Shown piece after piece: positions 25,052-34,431 of a DNA stretch of 64,000 bases. The first letter of the stretch is position 1, and each line of letters opens with the position of its first letter. Under the pieces are notes generated by a model. The model ran no database searches, was not told the origin of the DNA, and saw only the letters and a program-made list of their open reading frames with translations. Made by a program: the position numbers and the translations under genes. Origin of the DNA: Buxus sempervirens (Eukaryota; Streptophyta; Magnoliopsida; Buxales; Buxaceae); contig OX387186.1 of NCBI GenBank assembly GCA_947561395.2, forward strand, positions 41,559,220 to 41,623,219, given 5' to 3'.

Positions 25052-25985
25052 CCTTGATTGGTCTCCTTTTTACCAATCAAGTCAAAAAAAGTGGGACCTC
25101 TGGAAGCCCTAGAATATTCCATGAACCCTTGATTGGTCTCCTTTTTACCAATCAAGTCAAAATTGGGACCTCTGGAAGCCCTAGAATATACCATGAACCC
25201 TTGATTGGTCTCCTTTTTACCAATCAAATCAAATCAAAAATTGGGACCCTTGGAAGCCCTAGAATATTCCAGAAAAAACCCTTGATTGGTCTCCTTTTTA
25301 CCAATCAAGTCAATCAAAAATTGGGACCCTTGGAAGCCCTAGAATATTCCATAAAAAACCCTTGATTGGTCTCCTTTTTACCAATCAAGTCAAAAAAAAT
25401 GGGACCTCTGGAAGCCCTAGAATATTCCATGAACCCTTGATTGGTCTCCTTTTTACCAATCAAATCAAATCAAAAATTGGGACCCTTGGAAGCCCTAGAA
25501 TATTCCATAAAAACCCCTTGATTGGTCTCCTTTTTACCAATCGAGTCAAAAAAAAGTGGGACCTCTGGAAGCCCTAGAATATTCCATGAACCCTTGATTG
25601 GTCTCCTTTTTACCAATCAAATCAAATCAAAAATTGGGACCCTTGGAAGCCCTAGAATATTCCATAAAAAACCCTTGATTGGTCTCCTTTTTACCAATCG
25701 AGTCAAAAAAAGTGGGACCTCTGGAAGCCCTAGAATATTCCATGAACCCTTGATTGGTCTCCTTTTTACCAATCAAATCAAATCAAAAATTGGGACCCTT
25801 GGAAGCCCTAGAATATTCCAAAAAAAAAAAAAAAACCTTGATTGGTCTCCTTTTTACCAATCAAGTCAAATCAAAAATTGGGACCCTTGGAAGCCCTAGA
25901 ATATTCCATGAAAGCCTTGGTTGGTTATTTTTATCAATCAAATAAAAAATTTGTTTGGGACCCTTGGAAGCCCTAGAATATTCCA
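25052..25985 (+). repeat. Tandem array with stem-loop units upstream of gag
   Basis: About twelve copies of a 68-82 bp unit are present. Each contains TTGATTGGTCTCCTTTTTAC, then CAATCAA, in which TTGATTGGT and ACCAATCAA form perfect 9-bp arms, followed by GGAAGCCCTAGAATATTCCA. Two spacer variants (TCAAAAAAAGTGGGACCTC and ATCAAAAATTGGGACCC) alternate in places, giving a partly dimeric order. The frames are open only because of the repetition. Confidence 0.9.
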
Positions 25986-26197
25986 ACACAAAATCAAAAC
26001 AACAAAAAAAATAAAAAACAAGAAAAAATCTGGATTGGTGTTCACCTGACCTATTTGTCTACATTTATAGGGGTGTGTTTCAAATTAAATGGAAACTGAC
26101 TTATGTCTTTGTTTTTCTTAATCAGGTACATTTACTTTCAACCCAGGTACACTTATTTGCAGTCATTGCTCCCGTGACCAGATCCAAAGCAAGAGCC

Positions 26198-29100
26198 ATG
26201 AATACTGAAGAGAACCAAGCCCAAGCTACTGTCCCCGCTCAGGACTTTACTCAGCTGCAGGAGCAAGTGGCCGGTCTGGCCAAGATGCTGGGGGACCTAC
26301 TGGCGGCTCAGGCCCAACAGGCCCAGGCCCAAAACCAAGCATCGACTTCCCATCAGGCACCACCACCTCAGGCCTATATTCCGCCTCCGGCTCAGCCCAT
26401 GCCTGAGCCCATTTCTGAACCAGTCCCTGAGCCCATTCTGATCAGGGAAAATACAGCGGAGTCTGAGAAAGAGCTGGAAAAAGAAAAGGCCCGAAATGAG
26501 ATGGAAAAGAAAATGCTGCTCAGGATAGAGAGGATCCAGGCAAAGCTGAAGGAGGTGAAGGGGGGAGGCAGCCATGCAGGCACCACCTTCGAGGACCTGT
26601 GCATGTACCCGGACGTCTGTCTACCGGCTAAGTTCAGGTGCCCAGACTTCGATAAATTTGATGGCACGGGCTGCCCATTGAGCCATTTGAAATTATACTG
26701 CGGGGCCCTATGCCAATTTGGCCGGGATGATGGCATACTGATCCAGCTCTTCCAGAGGAGTCTGACCGGGTCAGCCCTTCGGTGGTTCGCTACAGTGGAC
26801 CATGGAAGGATCAGGAGGTGGAAGGACCTAGCCGACGCTTTCCTGGACCAATACAAGTGCAACTCTGAGATCGTGCCGGACCGGTACGACATGATGAGGA
26901 TGACCAAGGGGAAAGATGAACCAGTATGGCAGTACGCCAAGAGATGGAGAGAGGCCGCCTCCCAGGTCAGGCCACCTATGCAAGAGCCGGAGATGATCTC
27001 CACATTTATGGGCACACTGGGGCAGCCTTTTTACAACCATCTGGTGGGTCAGATCACCACCAACTTTGCAGCCCTAGTGCAGGTGGCGGACCGGATCGAG
27101 GAAGGAGTCAGGTCAGGAAGGCTGATAGACTACTCTACTCTGACTGGGCAGTCTGATTCCTCGGCCTCCATGGCCCAAAAGAAGGGAACTGGGTTCAAGA
27201 AGACAGGGGCCCGAAAAGAAGGGGAGGTGAACTTGGTCCAGGCTCCTCCAGCCAAGAAGCCACTGCACGTCAACATCTCTGCACCCCAACAGGCCGAGCA
27301 GGCCCAGCAGTCTTATCAGAGCCCGCAGAATGTCAATTTCACTCCCTCCGTACCAGCAAACCCAAGGAGGACCTTTACCAGGGAGGAAAGAGAGGCCTGG
27401 TTAGCCAACAGAAAGAACCGGGTTTTGACCCCTCTACCCATATCTCTTTCCCAACTATTGCCGACCCTGCTAAAGGGCGAATACTTGACTCTGAAAGAGC
27501 CCAACCCGAATGCCACCAGGGGGAGAAATTTTGACACATTGGTCACCTGTGATTTCCACATGGGTGCACCGGGGCATGCTACTGATAACTGCTGGGTGCT
27601 GAAGCATGCGGTCCAGGACCTGTTGGACCAGAAGGCCTTGGTGTTCAACACTGCTGCACCGGCCCCGTCCGGGAATGATATTGGGCAGAACCCTCTGCCG
27701 TACCACAATGGGGCAGGCCCATCCAACTCCATCACTGCCATATCCACCACCAGAAGGGCCTTTGACCCATCACAGCTCATAGCTCCCGTGGGGACCACGG
27801 TCCAGGTCCGATTTTTCCCAGAAGAGGAAGAAGAGGAGATCAACATGGTCTCCCAAAAAAATAATCTTGCTACTGAGGACATAAGCTCCTCCTTAAACCA
27901 GGTCTCTTCTCTGATGGCCCAGATAAATACTGCAAGGCCCCCATTGGTCTTCAATTGCAGTCCACCCACTTATTCTCCATCCAAGCCGTCTAAGGCTCCC
28001 CTGGTCATCAATCTTGACCCCACCACTGCTTCCATCACTTCTTCTGTCCCTACCAAATCCAAACTTCAACCCTTGGTTGTAAATGTGCAGCCAGCCCATA
28101 CAATCCCTAAACCGGCCCATACATCCCGGTCCAAACTCCAGCCACTAGTGGTTGACATCCCTAAATTAGCCTATTCAGAGGCCGCTGTACCATGGAATTA
28201 CAGCGAGGGAATCACGGCTACGGTTCCAGCGGTTAGAAACCTGAACCAGGAGGAGGTGAACCTCATGACGAGGTCGGGGAGATGTGCAGGGGGTGAAGAG
28301 AAAGAAAAAGAGACAGAAGTGGAGAAAGAAAAAAAAGAAAATGAAGAAAAAAGAAAACAGAAGGGAAAAAATAAAGTGGGAGAAGACACCCCCCAGGGTG
28401 CAGAAAATGAGGCAGCCGACCTCATAAAAATCATAAAAAAAAGTGAATTCAATCTTGTGGATCAGCTAAACAAGGTCCCGGCCCAGATTTCAATACTGGG
28501 CCTTTTGCTGAATTCTGAAAAGCATAGGGATGCATTGTTAAGGGTGCTACAGAGTGCACACGTATCCCAGACAATTGATCCAGACCAGCTTGGCAAAATG
28601 GTTGGTCAAATCTTGTCACATAATGTGATAAGTTTCTCAGAGGGTGAGATCAGCCCAGGTGGGTGTTATCATGTTGACCCTTTGCACATCACTGTGCTTT
28701 GTAAGGGCTGCATGGTTGCACGGGTTTTAATTGACAACGGGTCAGCGTTAAACGTTTGCCCGTTAATCACTTTTACCAAGCTGGGTCTGGACCAGTCAAG
28801 GATCAAACAAAATGGGCGGATAGTAAGGGCTTTTGATAGCTCCAAGACCCACTCCCTAGGGGAGATTGAACTGCCGGTCACAATTGGGCCAAATATCTTT
28901 AACATCACATTTGAAGTGATGGATATACCCGCAGCATTCAATCTGCTCCTAGGAAGGCCGTGGATACATTCGGCTAGGGCAATACCATCCACGCTCCACC
29001 AGAGGGTGAAATATATAAGAGGGCAAAGGGTGATAACAGTCCTAGCCGAAAACTTGGTGCCGCCCATCGTGTCACCTGATGTACCCTTGATCAATGTGGA

Positions 29101-29902
29101 CCTAACTGTCGACAAGATTGCATTCCACTCGTTTCAATTTGAGGCGGTAAATTACATACCTGGGGGGTGTGATAAAAAGAAGGAAAAGGGGACCACTGCA
29201 GAAAAGATGGTCAAGAAAGTGATGGAGAAATACCACTTTCACCCAGGGAAAGGCCTGGGGATCAATCTGCAGGGGATGGTGGAGCCAATCACGGCTAAGA
29301 AACTGATCCCCAAGGTAGGGTTGGGCTTCAAGCCCAGAGGTTGGAGAAGAATGAAATATGAAGAAGGGGAGAGCAGAAGCAAAGGAAAACTCCCGCATCT
29401 GAGGGTGAACTTTCCAAAACCCTCCTACATAATCCAAATTTCTCCTCCCATAGACCAGTCCAAACCCCCATACCGAAATGTCAACCCATTTCAGAAGCCT
29501 GTTGTCTCGGCCTTACAACCCTATAACCCTTCTCCAATACGGGGAGCCGTGGATGGGCCTGGACCACAGCCCGAGCAGCAGGTGGACTTTTCTGAAGATG
29601 TTGGTGCATTCTTCGCCATGACTGAAGGCGAAAAGACAGGGGCAGACATGGAACTGCCATTTATTGACTGGGCCGCAGTGAAGATTCCAGACAAGGTCAT
29701 TTCTGGATTGGGCCCCGTAGCAGAAAAGGGCAGTACCCACCCGGTGATGATGGCATCGGATTCTGGGTTTGAAGAGCAGGCTTTCCCTATTTCCCCTGCT
29801 CCCCAAAATTTTGTAATGAACAATTGGGAGGAAACTCCCCTTACCTTTGAAGCAGCGTTAGTTCGGCAAACTGACGCGGCTTCCAAAAAAAAACTCCAAT
29901 AG
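26198..29902 (+). CDS. gag-pro: Gag-protease polyprotein of element 1
   Basis: Structural protein and aspartic protease of the retrotransposon particle. The frame is open from about 26075. The first ATG is at 26198. The usual Tat start context (xAPVTRSK) lies 11 codons upstream at 26165, but with ATT instead of ATG, so initiation there is doubtful. Counting residues from 26075: the Gag core is about 189-350 (FDKFDGTGCPLSHL, WRWFATV-like region). The zinc knuckle is 492-506, CDFHMGAPGHATDNC (CX2HX5HX4C, the Tat/Ogre variant). A Lys/Glu-rich linker comes before the protease, whose active site DNGSA is at 887 with LLGRPWIH later. A G-patch-like segment (HPGKGLGINLQG) lies near 1050. The ORF ends at TAG 29900-29902, just after nine A residues. 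The RT frame follows in the -1 frame. Confidence 0.93.
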   Translation: MNTEENQAQATVPAQDFTQLQEQVAGLAKMLGDLLAAQAQQAQAQNQASTSHQAPPPQAYIPPPAQPMPEPISEPVPEPILIRENTAESEKELEKEKARNEMEKKMLLRIERIQAKLKEVKGGGSHAGTTFEDLCMYPDVCLPAKFRCPDFDKFDGTGCPLSHLKLYCGALCQFGRDDGILIQLFQRSLTGSALRWFATVDHGRIRRWKDLADAFLDQYKCNSEIVPDRYDMMRMTKGKDEPVWQYAKRWREAASQVRPPMQEPEMISTFMGTLGQPFYNHLVGQITTNFAALVQVADRIEEGVRSGRLIDYSTLTGQSDSSASMAQKKGTGFKKTGARKEGEVNLVQAPPAKKPLHVNISAPQQAEQAQQSYQSPQNVNFTPSVPANPRRTFTREEREAWLANRKNRVLTPLPISLSQLLPTLLKGEYLTLKEPNPNATRGRNFDTLVTCDFHMGAPGHATDNCWVLKHAVQDLLDQKALVFNTAAPAPSGNDIGQNPLPYHNGAGPSNSITAISTTRRAFDPSQLIAPVGTTVQVRFFPEEEEEEINMVSQKNNLATEDISSSLNQVSSLMAQINTARPPLVFNCSPPTYSPSKPSKAPLVINLDPTTASITSSVPTKSKLQPLVVNVQPAHTIPKPAHTSRSKLQPLVVDIPKLAYSEAAVPWNYSEGITATVPAVRNLNQEEVNLMTRSGRCAGGEEKEKETEVEKEKKENEEKRKQKGKNKVGEDTPQGAENEAADLIKIIKKSEFNLVDQLNKVPAQISILGLLLNSEKHRDALLRVLQSAHVSQTIDPDQLGKMVGQILSHNVISFSEGEISPGGCYHVDPLHITVLCKGCMVARVLIDNGSALNVCPLITFTKLGLDQSRIKQNGRIVRAFDSSKTHSLGEIELPVTIGPNIFNITFEVMDIPAAFNLLLGRPWIHSARAIPSTLHQRVKYIRGQRVITVLAENLVPPIVSPDVPLINVDLTVDKIAFHSFQFEAVNYIPGGCDKKKEKGTTAEKMVKKVMEKYHFHPGKGLGINLQGMVEPITAKKLIPKVGLGFKPRGWRRMKYEEGESRSKGKLPHLRVNFPKPSYIIQISPPIDQSKPPYRNVNPFQKPVVSALQPYNPSPIRGAVDGPGPQPEQQVDFSEDVGAFFAMTEGEKTGADMELPFIDWAAVKIPDKVISGLGPVAEKGSTHPVMMASDSGFEEQAFPISPAPQNFVMNNWEETPLTFEAALVRQTDAASKKKLQ

Positions 29903-31761
29903 TGGAATGCCATTTCCCTGAAGGTTCTAATGGGCCTTCGTCTTCAGGGGAATTATGTTTAGAAGGCCCACAAAAAAACCAAAAAGATTTTTCTATTTTT
30001 TCTAGGAAATTTAATTTTTTCAAAAAAGTCCAAACCACTTATGAACCGTATAATCAAACCGAATTGGACCAGGTTAAATATGACTTCGACTTCGAGCTCG
30101 ACTTTGACCTTATGGGGATCGAAGAAGAGATCGAGGTCGAAGGAGAAGACGTTCCAAAAGAAATTGAATACCAATTGGAACGTCATGAAAAGGGGGTCCA
30201 ACCTAATATTGAAGAGACCATATCCATAAACCTTGGGACTGAAGATGACCCAAAAATTGTGAAAATCGAGTCATGCTTGTCTGATGTGCAGAAAAATGAA
30301 ATGTCACAATTCTTGGCAGATTACAAGGATGTGTTTGCTTGGTCGTATCGGGACATGCCGGGGTTGGACACTGACATGGTGGTGCACAAGTTGCCAATTT
30401 TACCAGGGGTTAAGCCGATTAAGCAGAAGCTGAGAAGATTGAAACCTGAGTGGACTCTGAAGGTCAAGGACGAAGTGGTCAAACAGTTCCAAGCTGGATT
30501 TTTGGCAGTCTCTACGTACCCTGAATGGCTCGCAAACATAGTGCCGGTACCAAAGAAGGACGGGAAAGTCCGAATGTGCGTGGATTATAAAGACTTAAAC
30601 AGGGCAAGCCCAAAGGACGATTTTCCGCTTCCACACATCGACATTCTGGTCGATAATACTGCGGTACACAGCCTGTTTTCTTTCATGGATGGTTTCTCGG
30701 GATATAATCAGATCAAGATGGCTAAGGAGGATCAAGAAAAAACAGCATTTATCACACCTTGGGGCACATTCCACTATACAGTCATGCCGTTTGGGCTTAA
30801 AAACGCTGGGGCAACATACCAGCGGGCCATGACTGCACTATTTCATGACATGATCCACAAGGAGATGGAGGTCTATGTGGACGATATGATTGCCAAATCA
30901 TGCAAAGAGGAGGACCACTTGATCAATCTGAAGAAAGTGTTTGATCGGCTTAGGAAGTACAGTCTACGGCTTAACCCGGCTAAGTGCGTCTTTGGGGCTA
31001 CGTCAGGGAAGTTACTGGGGTTTATAGTGAGCCGAAGAGGAATTGAAATTGACCCGGCTAAAGCCAAGGCCATAATTCAAATGCAAGCACCTAGAACCGA
31101 GAAGGAGGTCAGGGGCTTTCTTGGAAGGATTCAATACATAAGCCGGTTCATAGCACAGCTCACTGCTATCTGTGAACCAATTTTCAAACTTCTAAGGAAG
31201 GATAACCCGACGGTCTGGAATGAGGACTGCCAGCAGGCATTTGACACAATAAAGAGGTATTTGCTGAACCCACCTGTGCTAGTGCCACCAACTCCAGGAA
31301 GACCGCTGATCCTGTACTTGTCAGTGTTGGAAACGTCGATGGGATGTGTCTTGGGGCAGCATGATGAGACTGGTAGAAAAGAAAGGGCAATTTACTATCT
31401 GAGTAAAAAATTCACAGAATATGAAGCCAAATATTCACCATTGGAAAAGACTTGCTGTGCTCTAGTGTGGGCCACCCAGAGGCTAAGGCATTATTTCCTG
31501 AGTCACTCCACACTGTTGATATCCCGGATGGACCCGCTGAAATATTTATTTGAGAAACCGGCACTGACTGGCAGAACGGCTAAGTGGCAACTACTACTGT
31601 CTGAGTTTGACCTCACATACATCATCCAGAAGGCAATCAAGGGTCAAGCCATAGCTGATCACCTGGCTGCACATCCTCTGCCAGAATATCAACCCTTGAA
31701 GACCAACTTCCCAGATGAGGCAATTCTGTACACTGAAGAGGAGGACAGTGAAAGTTCTTAG
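29902..31761 (+). CDS. pol: Reverse transcriptase and first RNase H of element 1
   Basis: Copies genomic RNA into cDNA and degrades the RNA strand. There is no ATG at its beginning. The frame is -1 relative to gag-pro and probably continues from it at the A9 run (29886-29894). Residues counted from 29902: the RT palm includes VPVPKKDGKVRMCVDYKDLN (about 212-231), FMDGFSGYNQI, and the catalytic YVDDM at 325-329. The connection and RNase H follow (about 470-595). In this RNase H the usual first Asp position reads LYLSVLETS, so it may be catalytically weak, which fits the presence of a second RNase H downstream. The frame ends at TAG 31759-31761, in phase with the next ORF. In relatives this position is normally a Trp just before FFDGA, so TAG probably replaced TGG. 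Confidence 0.92.
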   Translation: MECHFPEGSNGPSSSGELCLEGPQKNQKDFSIFSRKFNFFKKVQTTYEPYNQTELDQVKYDFDFELDFDLMGIEEEIEVEGEDVPKEIEYQLERHEKGVQPNIEETISINLGTEDDPKIVKIESCLSDVQKNEMSQFLADYKDVFAWSYRDMPGLDTDMVVHKLPILPGVKPIKQKLRRLKPEWTLKVKDEVVKQFQAGFLAVSTYPEWLANIVPVPKKDGKVRMCVDYKDLNRASPKDDFPLPHIDILVDNTAVHSLFSFMDGFSGYNQIKMAKEDQEKTAFITPWGTFHYTVMPFGLKNAGATYQRAMTALFHDMIHKEMEVYVDDMIAKSCKEEDHLINLKKVFDRLRKYSLRLNPAKCVFGATSGKLLGFIVSRRGIEIDPAKAKAIIQMQAPRTEKEVRGFLGRIQYISRFIAQLTAICEPIFKLLRKDNPTVWNEDCQQAFDTIKRYLLNPPVLVPPTPGRPLILYLSVLETSMGCVLGQHDETGRKERAIYYLSKKFTEYEAKYSPLEKTCCALVWATQRLRHYFLSHSTLLISRMDPLKYLFEKPALTGRTAKWQLLLSEFDLTYIIQKAIKGQAIADHLAAHPLPEYQPLKTNFPDEAILYTEEEDSESS

Positions 31762-31764
31762 CAG

Positions 31765-33489
31765 ATGTTCTTCGATGGGGCCGCCAACATGAATGGGAAC
31801 GGAATAGGGGCAGTCTTGGTTAAACCAGATGGTTCACATATCCCAATTGCAGTAAAGCTGAGATTCCAGTGCACCAATAACATAGCAGAATATGAAGCAT
31901 GCATAATCGGATTGCAAGCAGCCATGGATCATGGAGTAGAGGGACTTGACGTATACGGGGATTCGAGTCTTATCATCTTCCAAACAACTGGTGAGTGGAA
32001 AACCAAGGATCACAAATTGATCCCCTATCACCAGTATTTGGAAGAAATAAGCACAAATTTCACTCGAATTTCCTTCAACTATATGCCAAGGGCCAAGAAT
32101 CAGTTTGCGGATGCTCTAGCAACCTTGGCTTCAATGGTCAGCATACCAGAAGGGGTAGACATCAGACCACTGGAAATTGAGGTCCGAGATGAACCAGCTT
32201 ACTGTCTCGTTCTAGAGGGAGCACCAGAAGAAGAAGCACCATGGTTTCAGGATATCAAGAACTTCTTGAATAATCGGAGTTTGCCAGAAAATGCCACTGC
32301 TACTGAGAAGAGAACAATACAGAGATTGGCTGGTCAATTTCTGCTAAGTGGTGGACATGTGTACAAGAGGTCACATAACGACATTCTGCTAAGATGTGTT
32401 GCCAAGGCTGAATCGGAAAGGCTGATTGAGACTGTACATGGAGGAGTCTGTGGGCCCCATATGAGTGGGCACATGCTGGCTAAGAAGATCCTGAGGCTGG
32501 GATACTACTGGACGACCATGGAGCATGATTGCTGTATACATGTCAGGAGGTGCCACCAATGTCAGATATATGCAGATAATAAGCATGCACCCCCAGGCGA
32601 GCTGCACAACATGACATCACCCTGGCCCTTCTCTATGTGGGGCATAGATGTCATCGGCATGATCTCCCCTAAGGCATCGAACGGGCACAGATTCATCTTG
32701 GTGGCGATTGATTACTTCACTAAATGGGTAGAAGCAGCATCATATGCGAACATCACAAGCAACCATGTTATTAAATTCTTGAAGCACAATATCATTTGTC
32801 GCTATGGACTGCCAAGTGCCATAGTATCAGACAATGCTTCAAATATTAAGAACAAGGACATGAAGAAAATGTGTGAGCAGTTTCAGATCACCCACCATAA
32901 GTCAGCTCCGTACAGGCCAAAGATGAATGGGGCAGTGGAAGCAGCAAACAAGAACATAAAGAAAATCATCCAGAAGATGGTAGTGAGCTACAAAGATTGG
33001 CATGAAATGCTGCCACTTGCTCTGCATGCATACAGAACCTCGATCCGAACTTCAACTGGGGCAACCCCGTACTCCCTAGTCTATGGGATGGAAGCAGTCT
33101 TGCCCGTGGAAGTAGAGATCCCCTCACTCCGAGTGCTCATGGAAGCAGAACTAGAAGAAGCCGAATGGGTCCAGTCAAGACATGATCAACTTAACCTGAT
33201 AGAAGAAAAACGGTTGAAAGCACTTTGCCATGGACAGTTGTACCAGAAGAGAATGGCCCGGGCCTACAATAAGAAAGTAAGGCCCAGAACTTTCCAAGAA
33301 GGAAACTTAGTGCTAAAGAAAATTCTACCATTTCTGGAAGATCCTCGTGGTAAGTTCAAGCCCAATTGGGAAGGCCCATATGTTGTCAAGAAAGTCTTGT
33401 CAGGGGGTGCACTCATCCTAGCAGAAATGGATGGGTCAGATTTTCCTGAGCCCATTAACTCTGATGCAGTAAAAAGGTATTTTCCTTGA
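31765..33489 (+). CDS. pol: Archaeal-type RNase H and integrase of element 1
   Basis: C-terminal half of Pol, in phase with the RT ORF and separated only by the TAG at 31759. Residues 1-125 are the additional aRNase H that defines the Tat lineage, with catalytic acids in FFDGA (D4), AEYEA, YGDSS and QFADAL. The integrase then follows: an HHCC domain with VHGGVCGPHMSGH and CHQCQ, and a catalytic core with D295 (GIDVIG), D356 (SDNAS) and E392 (NGAVEAANK). The last two are 36 residues apart, i.e. DD35E. The C-terminal part contains GNLVLKK and the GPYVVKKV segment. All catalytic residues are present, so apart from the upstream stop the protein looks functional. Confidence 0.93.
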   Translation: MFFDGAANMNGNGIGAVLVKPDGSHIPIAVKLRFQCTNNIAEYEACIIGLQAAMDHGVEGLDVYGDSSLIIFQTTGEWKTKDHKLIPYHQYLEEISTNFTRISFNYMPRAKNQFADALATLASMVSIPEGVDIRPLEIEVRDEPAYCLVLEGAPEEEAPWFQDIKNFLNNRSLPENATATEKRTIQRLAGQFLLSGGHVYKRSHNDILLRCVAKAESERLIETVHGGVCGPHMSGHMLAKKILRLGYYWTTMEHDCCIHVRRCHQCQIYADNKHAPPGELHNMTSPWPFSMWGIDVIGMISPKASNGHRFILVAIDYFTKWVEAASYANITSNHVIKFLKHNIICRYGLPSAIVSDNASNIKNKDMKKMCEQFQITHHKSAPYRPKMNGAVEAANKNIKKIIQKMVVSYKDWHEMLPLALHAYRTSIRTSTGATPYSLVYGMEAVLPVEVEIPSLRVLMEAELEEAEWVQSRHDQLNLIEEKRLKALCHGQLYQKRMARAYNKKVRPRTFQEGNLVLKKILPFLEDPRGKFKPNWEGPYVVKKVLSGGALILAEMDGSDFPEPINSDAVKRYFP

Positions 33490-34431
33490 GTGAATATTTC
33501 TAGGAAATGATCCGAGGCCATTTTTCTTTATTTCCTTCAAAAATTTTAATCCCTAGTCTAGCCAAGTTGAGCCGGTTCGTTTCTTTCATAAACCCAAACC
33601 GGATTTACAGTCTTAAATTGGGGCAAAACAAATTGGGGCAAAGTAAGGAAAGAAAAAGAAAAAGAGAGAAAAAGCAATGGAAATGGCAAATGAAAGCCAA
33701 GTGTGAAAAAAAAAATGCAAAAAATGCAATTTGGGGAAAAATGGTTAAATTTATCATGACTGTAAATCCGGTTGACCTATTTCCACACTTGAAAATTTTG
33801 GGCCTTTAATACCCTTTCGTTCATAAACTGAGCCTAGCCTTTATTTCGTCCTATTTTTAAGCCCTCGGTGATCTTAGCTTGTTCATTCAAATATCAGAGT
33901 AAGATGGGTGATGACGGAATTCAGAAGCCGGCCCTAGTGAAAACCGTAACTGGCGCTAGGGGCAATATTGGCAAAAAGAAAAAAAAATCAGAAAAATGAA
34001 AGAAAATCAGAGGTTGAGTTGATCATGGGGATCTGTGCTTCAAGCAAAGTTGGCATGAGCAGAATGGGGTAGTTTTGGCATTTTGGGGATGACTCTAAAG
34101 ATCCTAAGATGGACGGTTCTGATCCCTCAGTATTTTTTGGACTACCCTTTTCATTATTTAACCTGGTTTTTAATTCCTCTAATTATAGGTGATTAAGTGC
34201 ATGGACCAAATTTCAAAAAATAAAAAAATAAAAAAAATATATAAAAAGGAAAAATTATACTTTGGCCAGTGATGATAAATCAAATACTTTTCATAAAACC
34301 TTTGTTTTTACAAGCATCTGAGCATTCTGAGGCCAATAATATAAAAACTTTATTTGGAATTAAATCCTTTGTATTTCCACTATTGGAGTTCAATTTTGTA
34401 CAAAGGTATGAAAAATGTGCAGGAAATAAAG
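33490..34431 (+). other. 3' untranslated region of element 1 before the antisense genes
   Basis: No gene is seen. The first 120 bp (GGAAATGATCCGAGGCCATT ... TTGGGGCAAA) are alignable with element 2 at about 58776-58905, where they follow gag directly. A segment with TTTATTTCGTCCTA near 33841 recurs in element 2 at about 59535 and 59725. This homology marks the position of the pol deletion in element 2. Confidence 0.65.

Noticed and set aside
25054..25945. Frames repeating IGLLFTNQVKKSGTSGSPRI
   Set aside because: Translation of the tandem array upstream of gag. The units have different lengths and the frame is lost repeatedly.
29902..29904. GTG as the true start of the RT ORF
   Set aside because: Plant Pol proteins are made as Gag-Pol fusions. 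The frame is open upstream through the A run, so continuation by a frame change is more plausible than a separate GTG start.
26297..29913. Many minus-strand frames of 70-217 codons opposite gag-pro
   Set aside because: Shadow frames of a conserved, GC-rich coding region. Unlike genes A and B they lack domains, splice sites or a promoter module.
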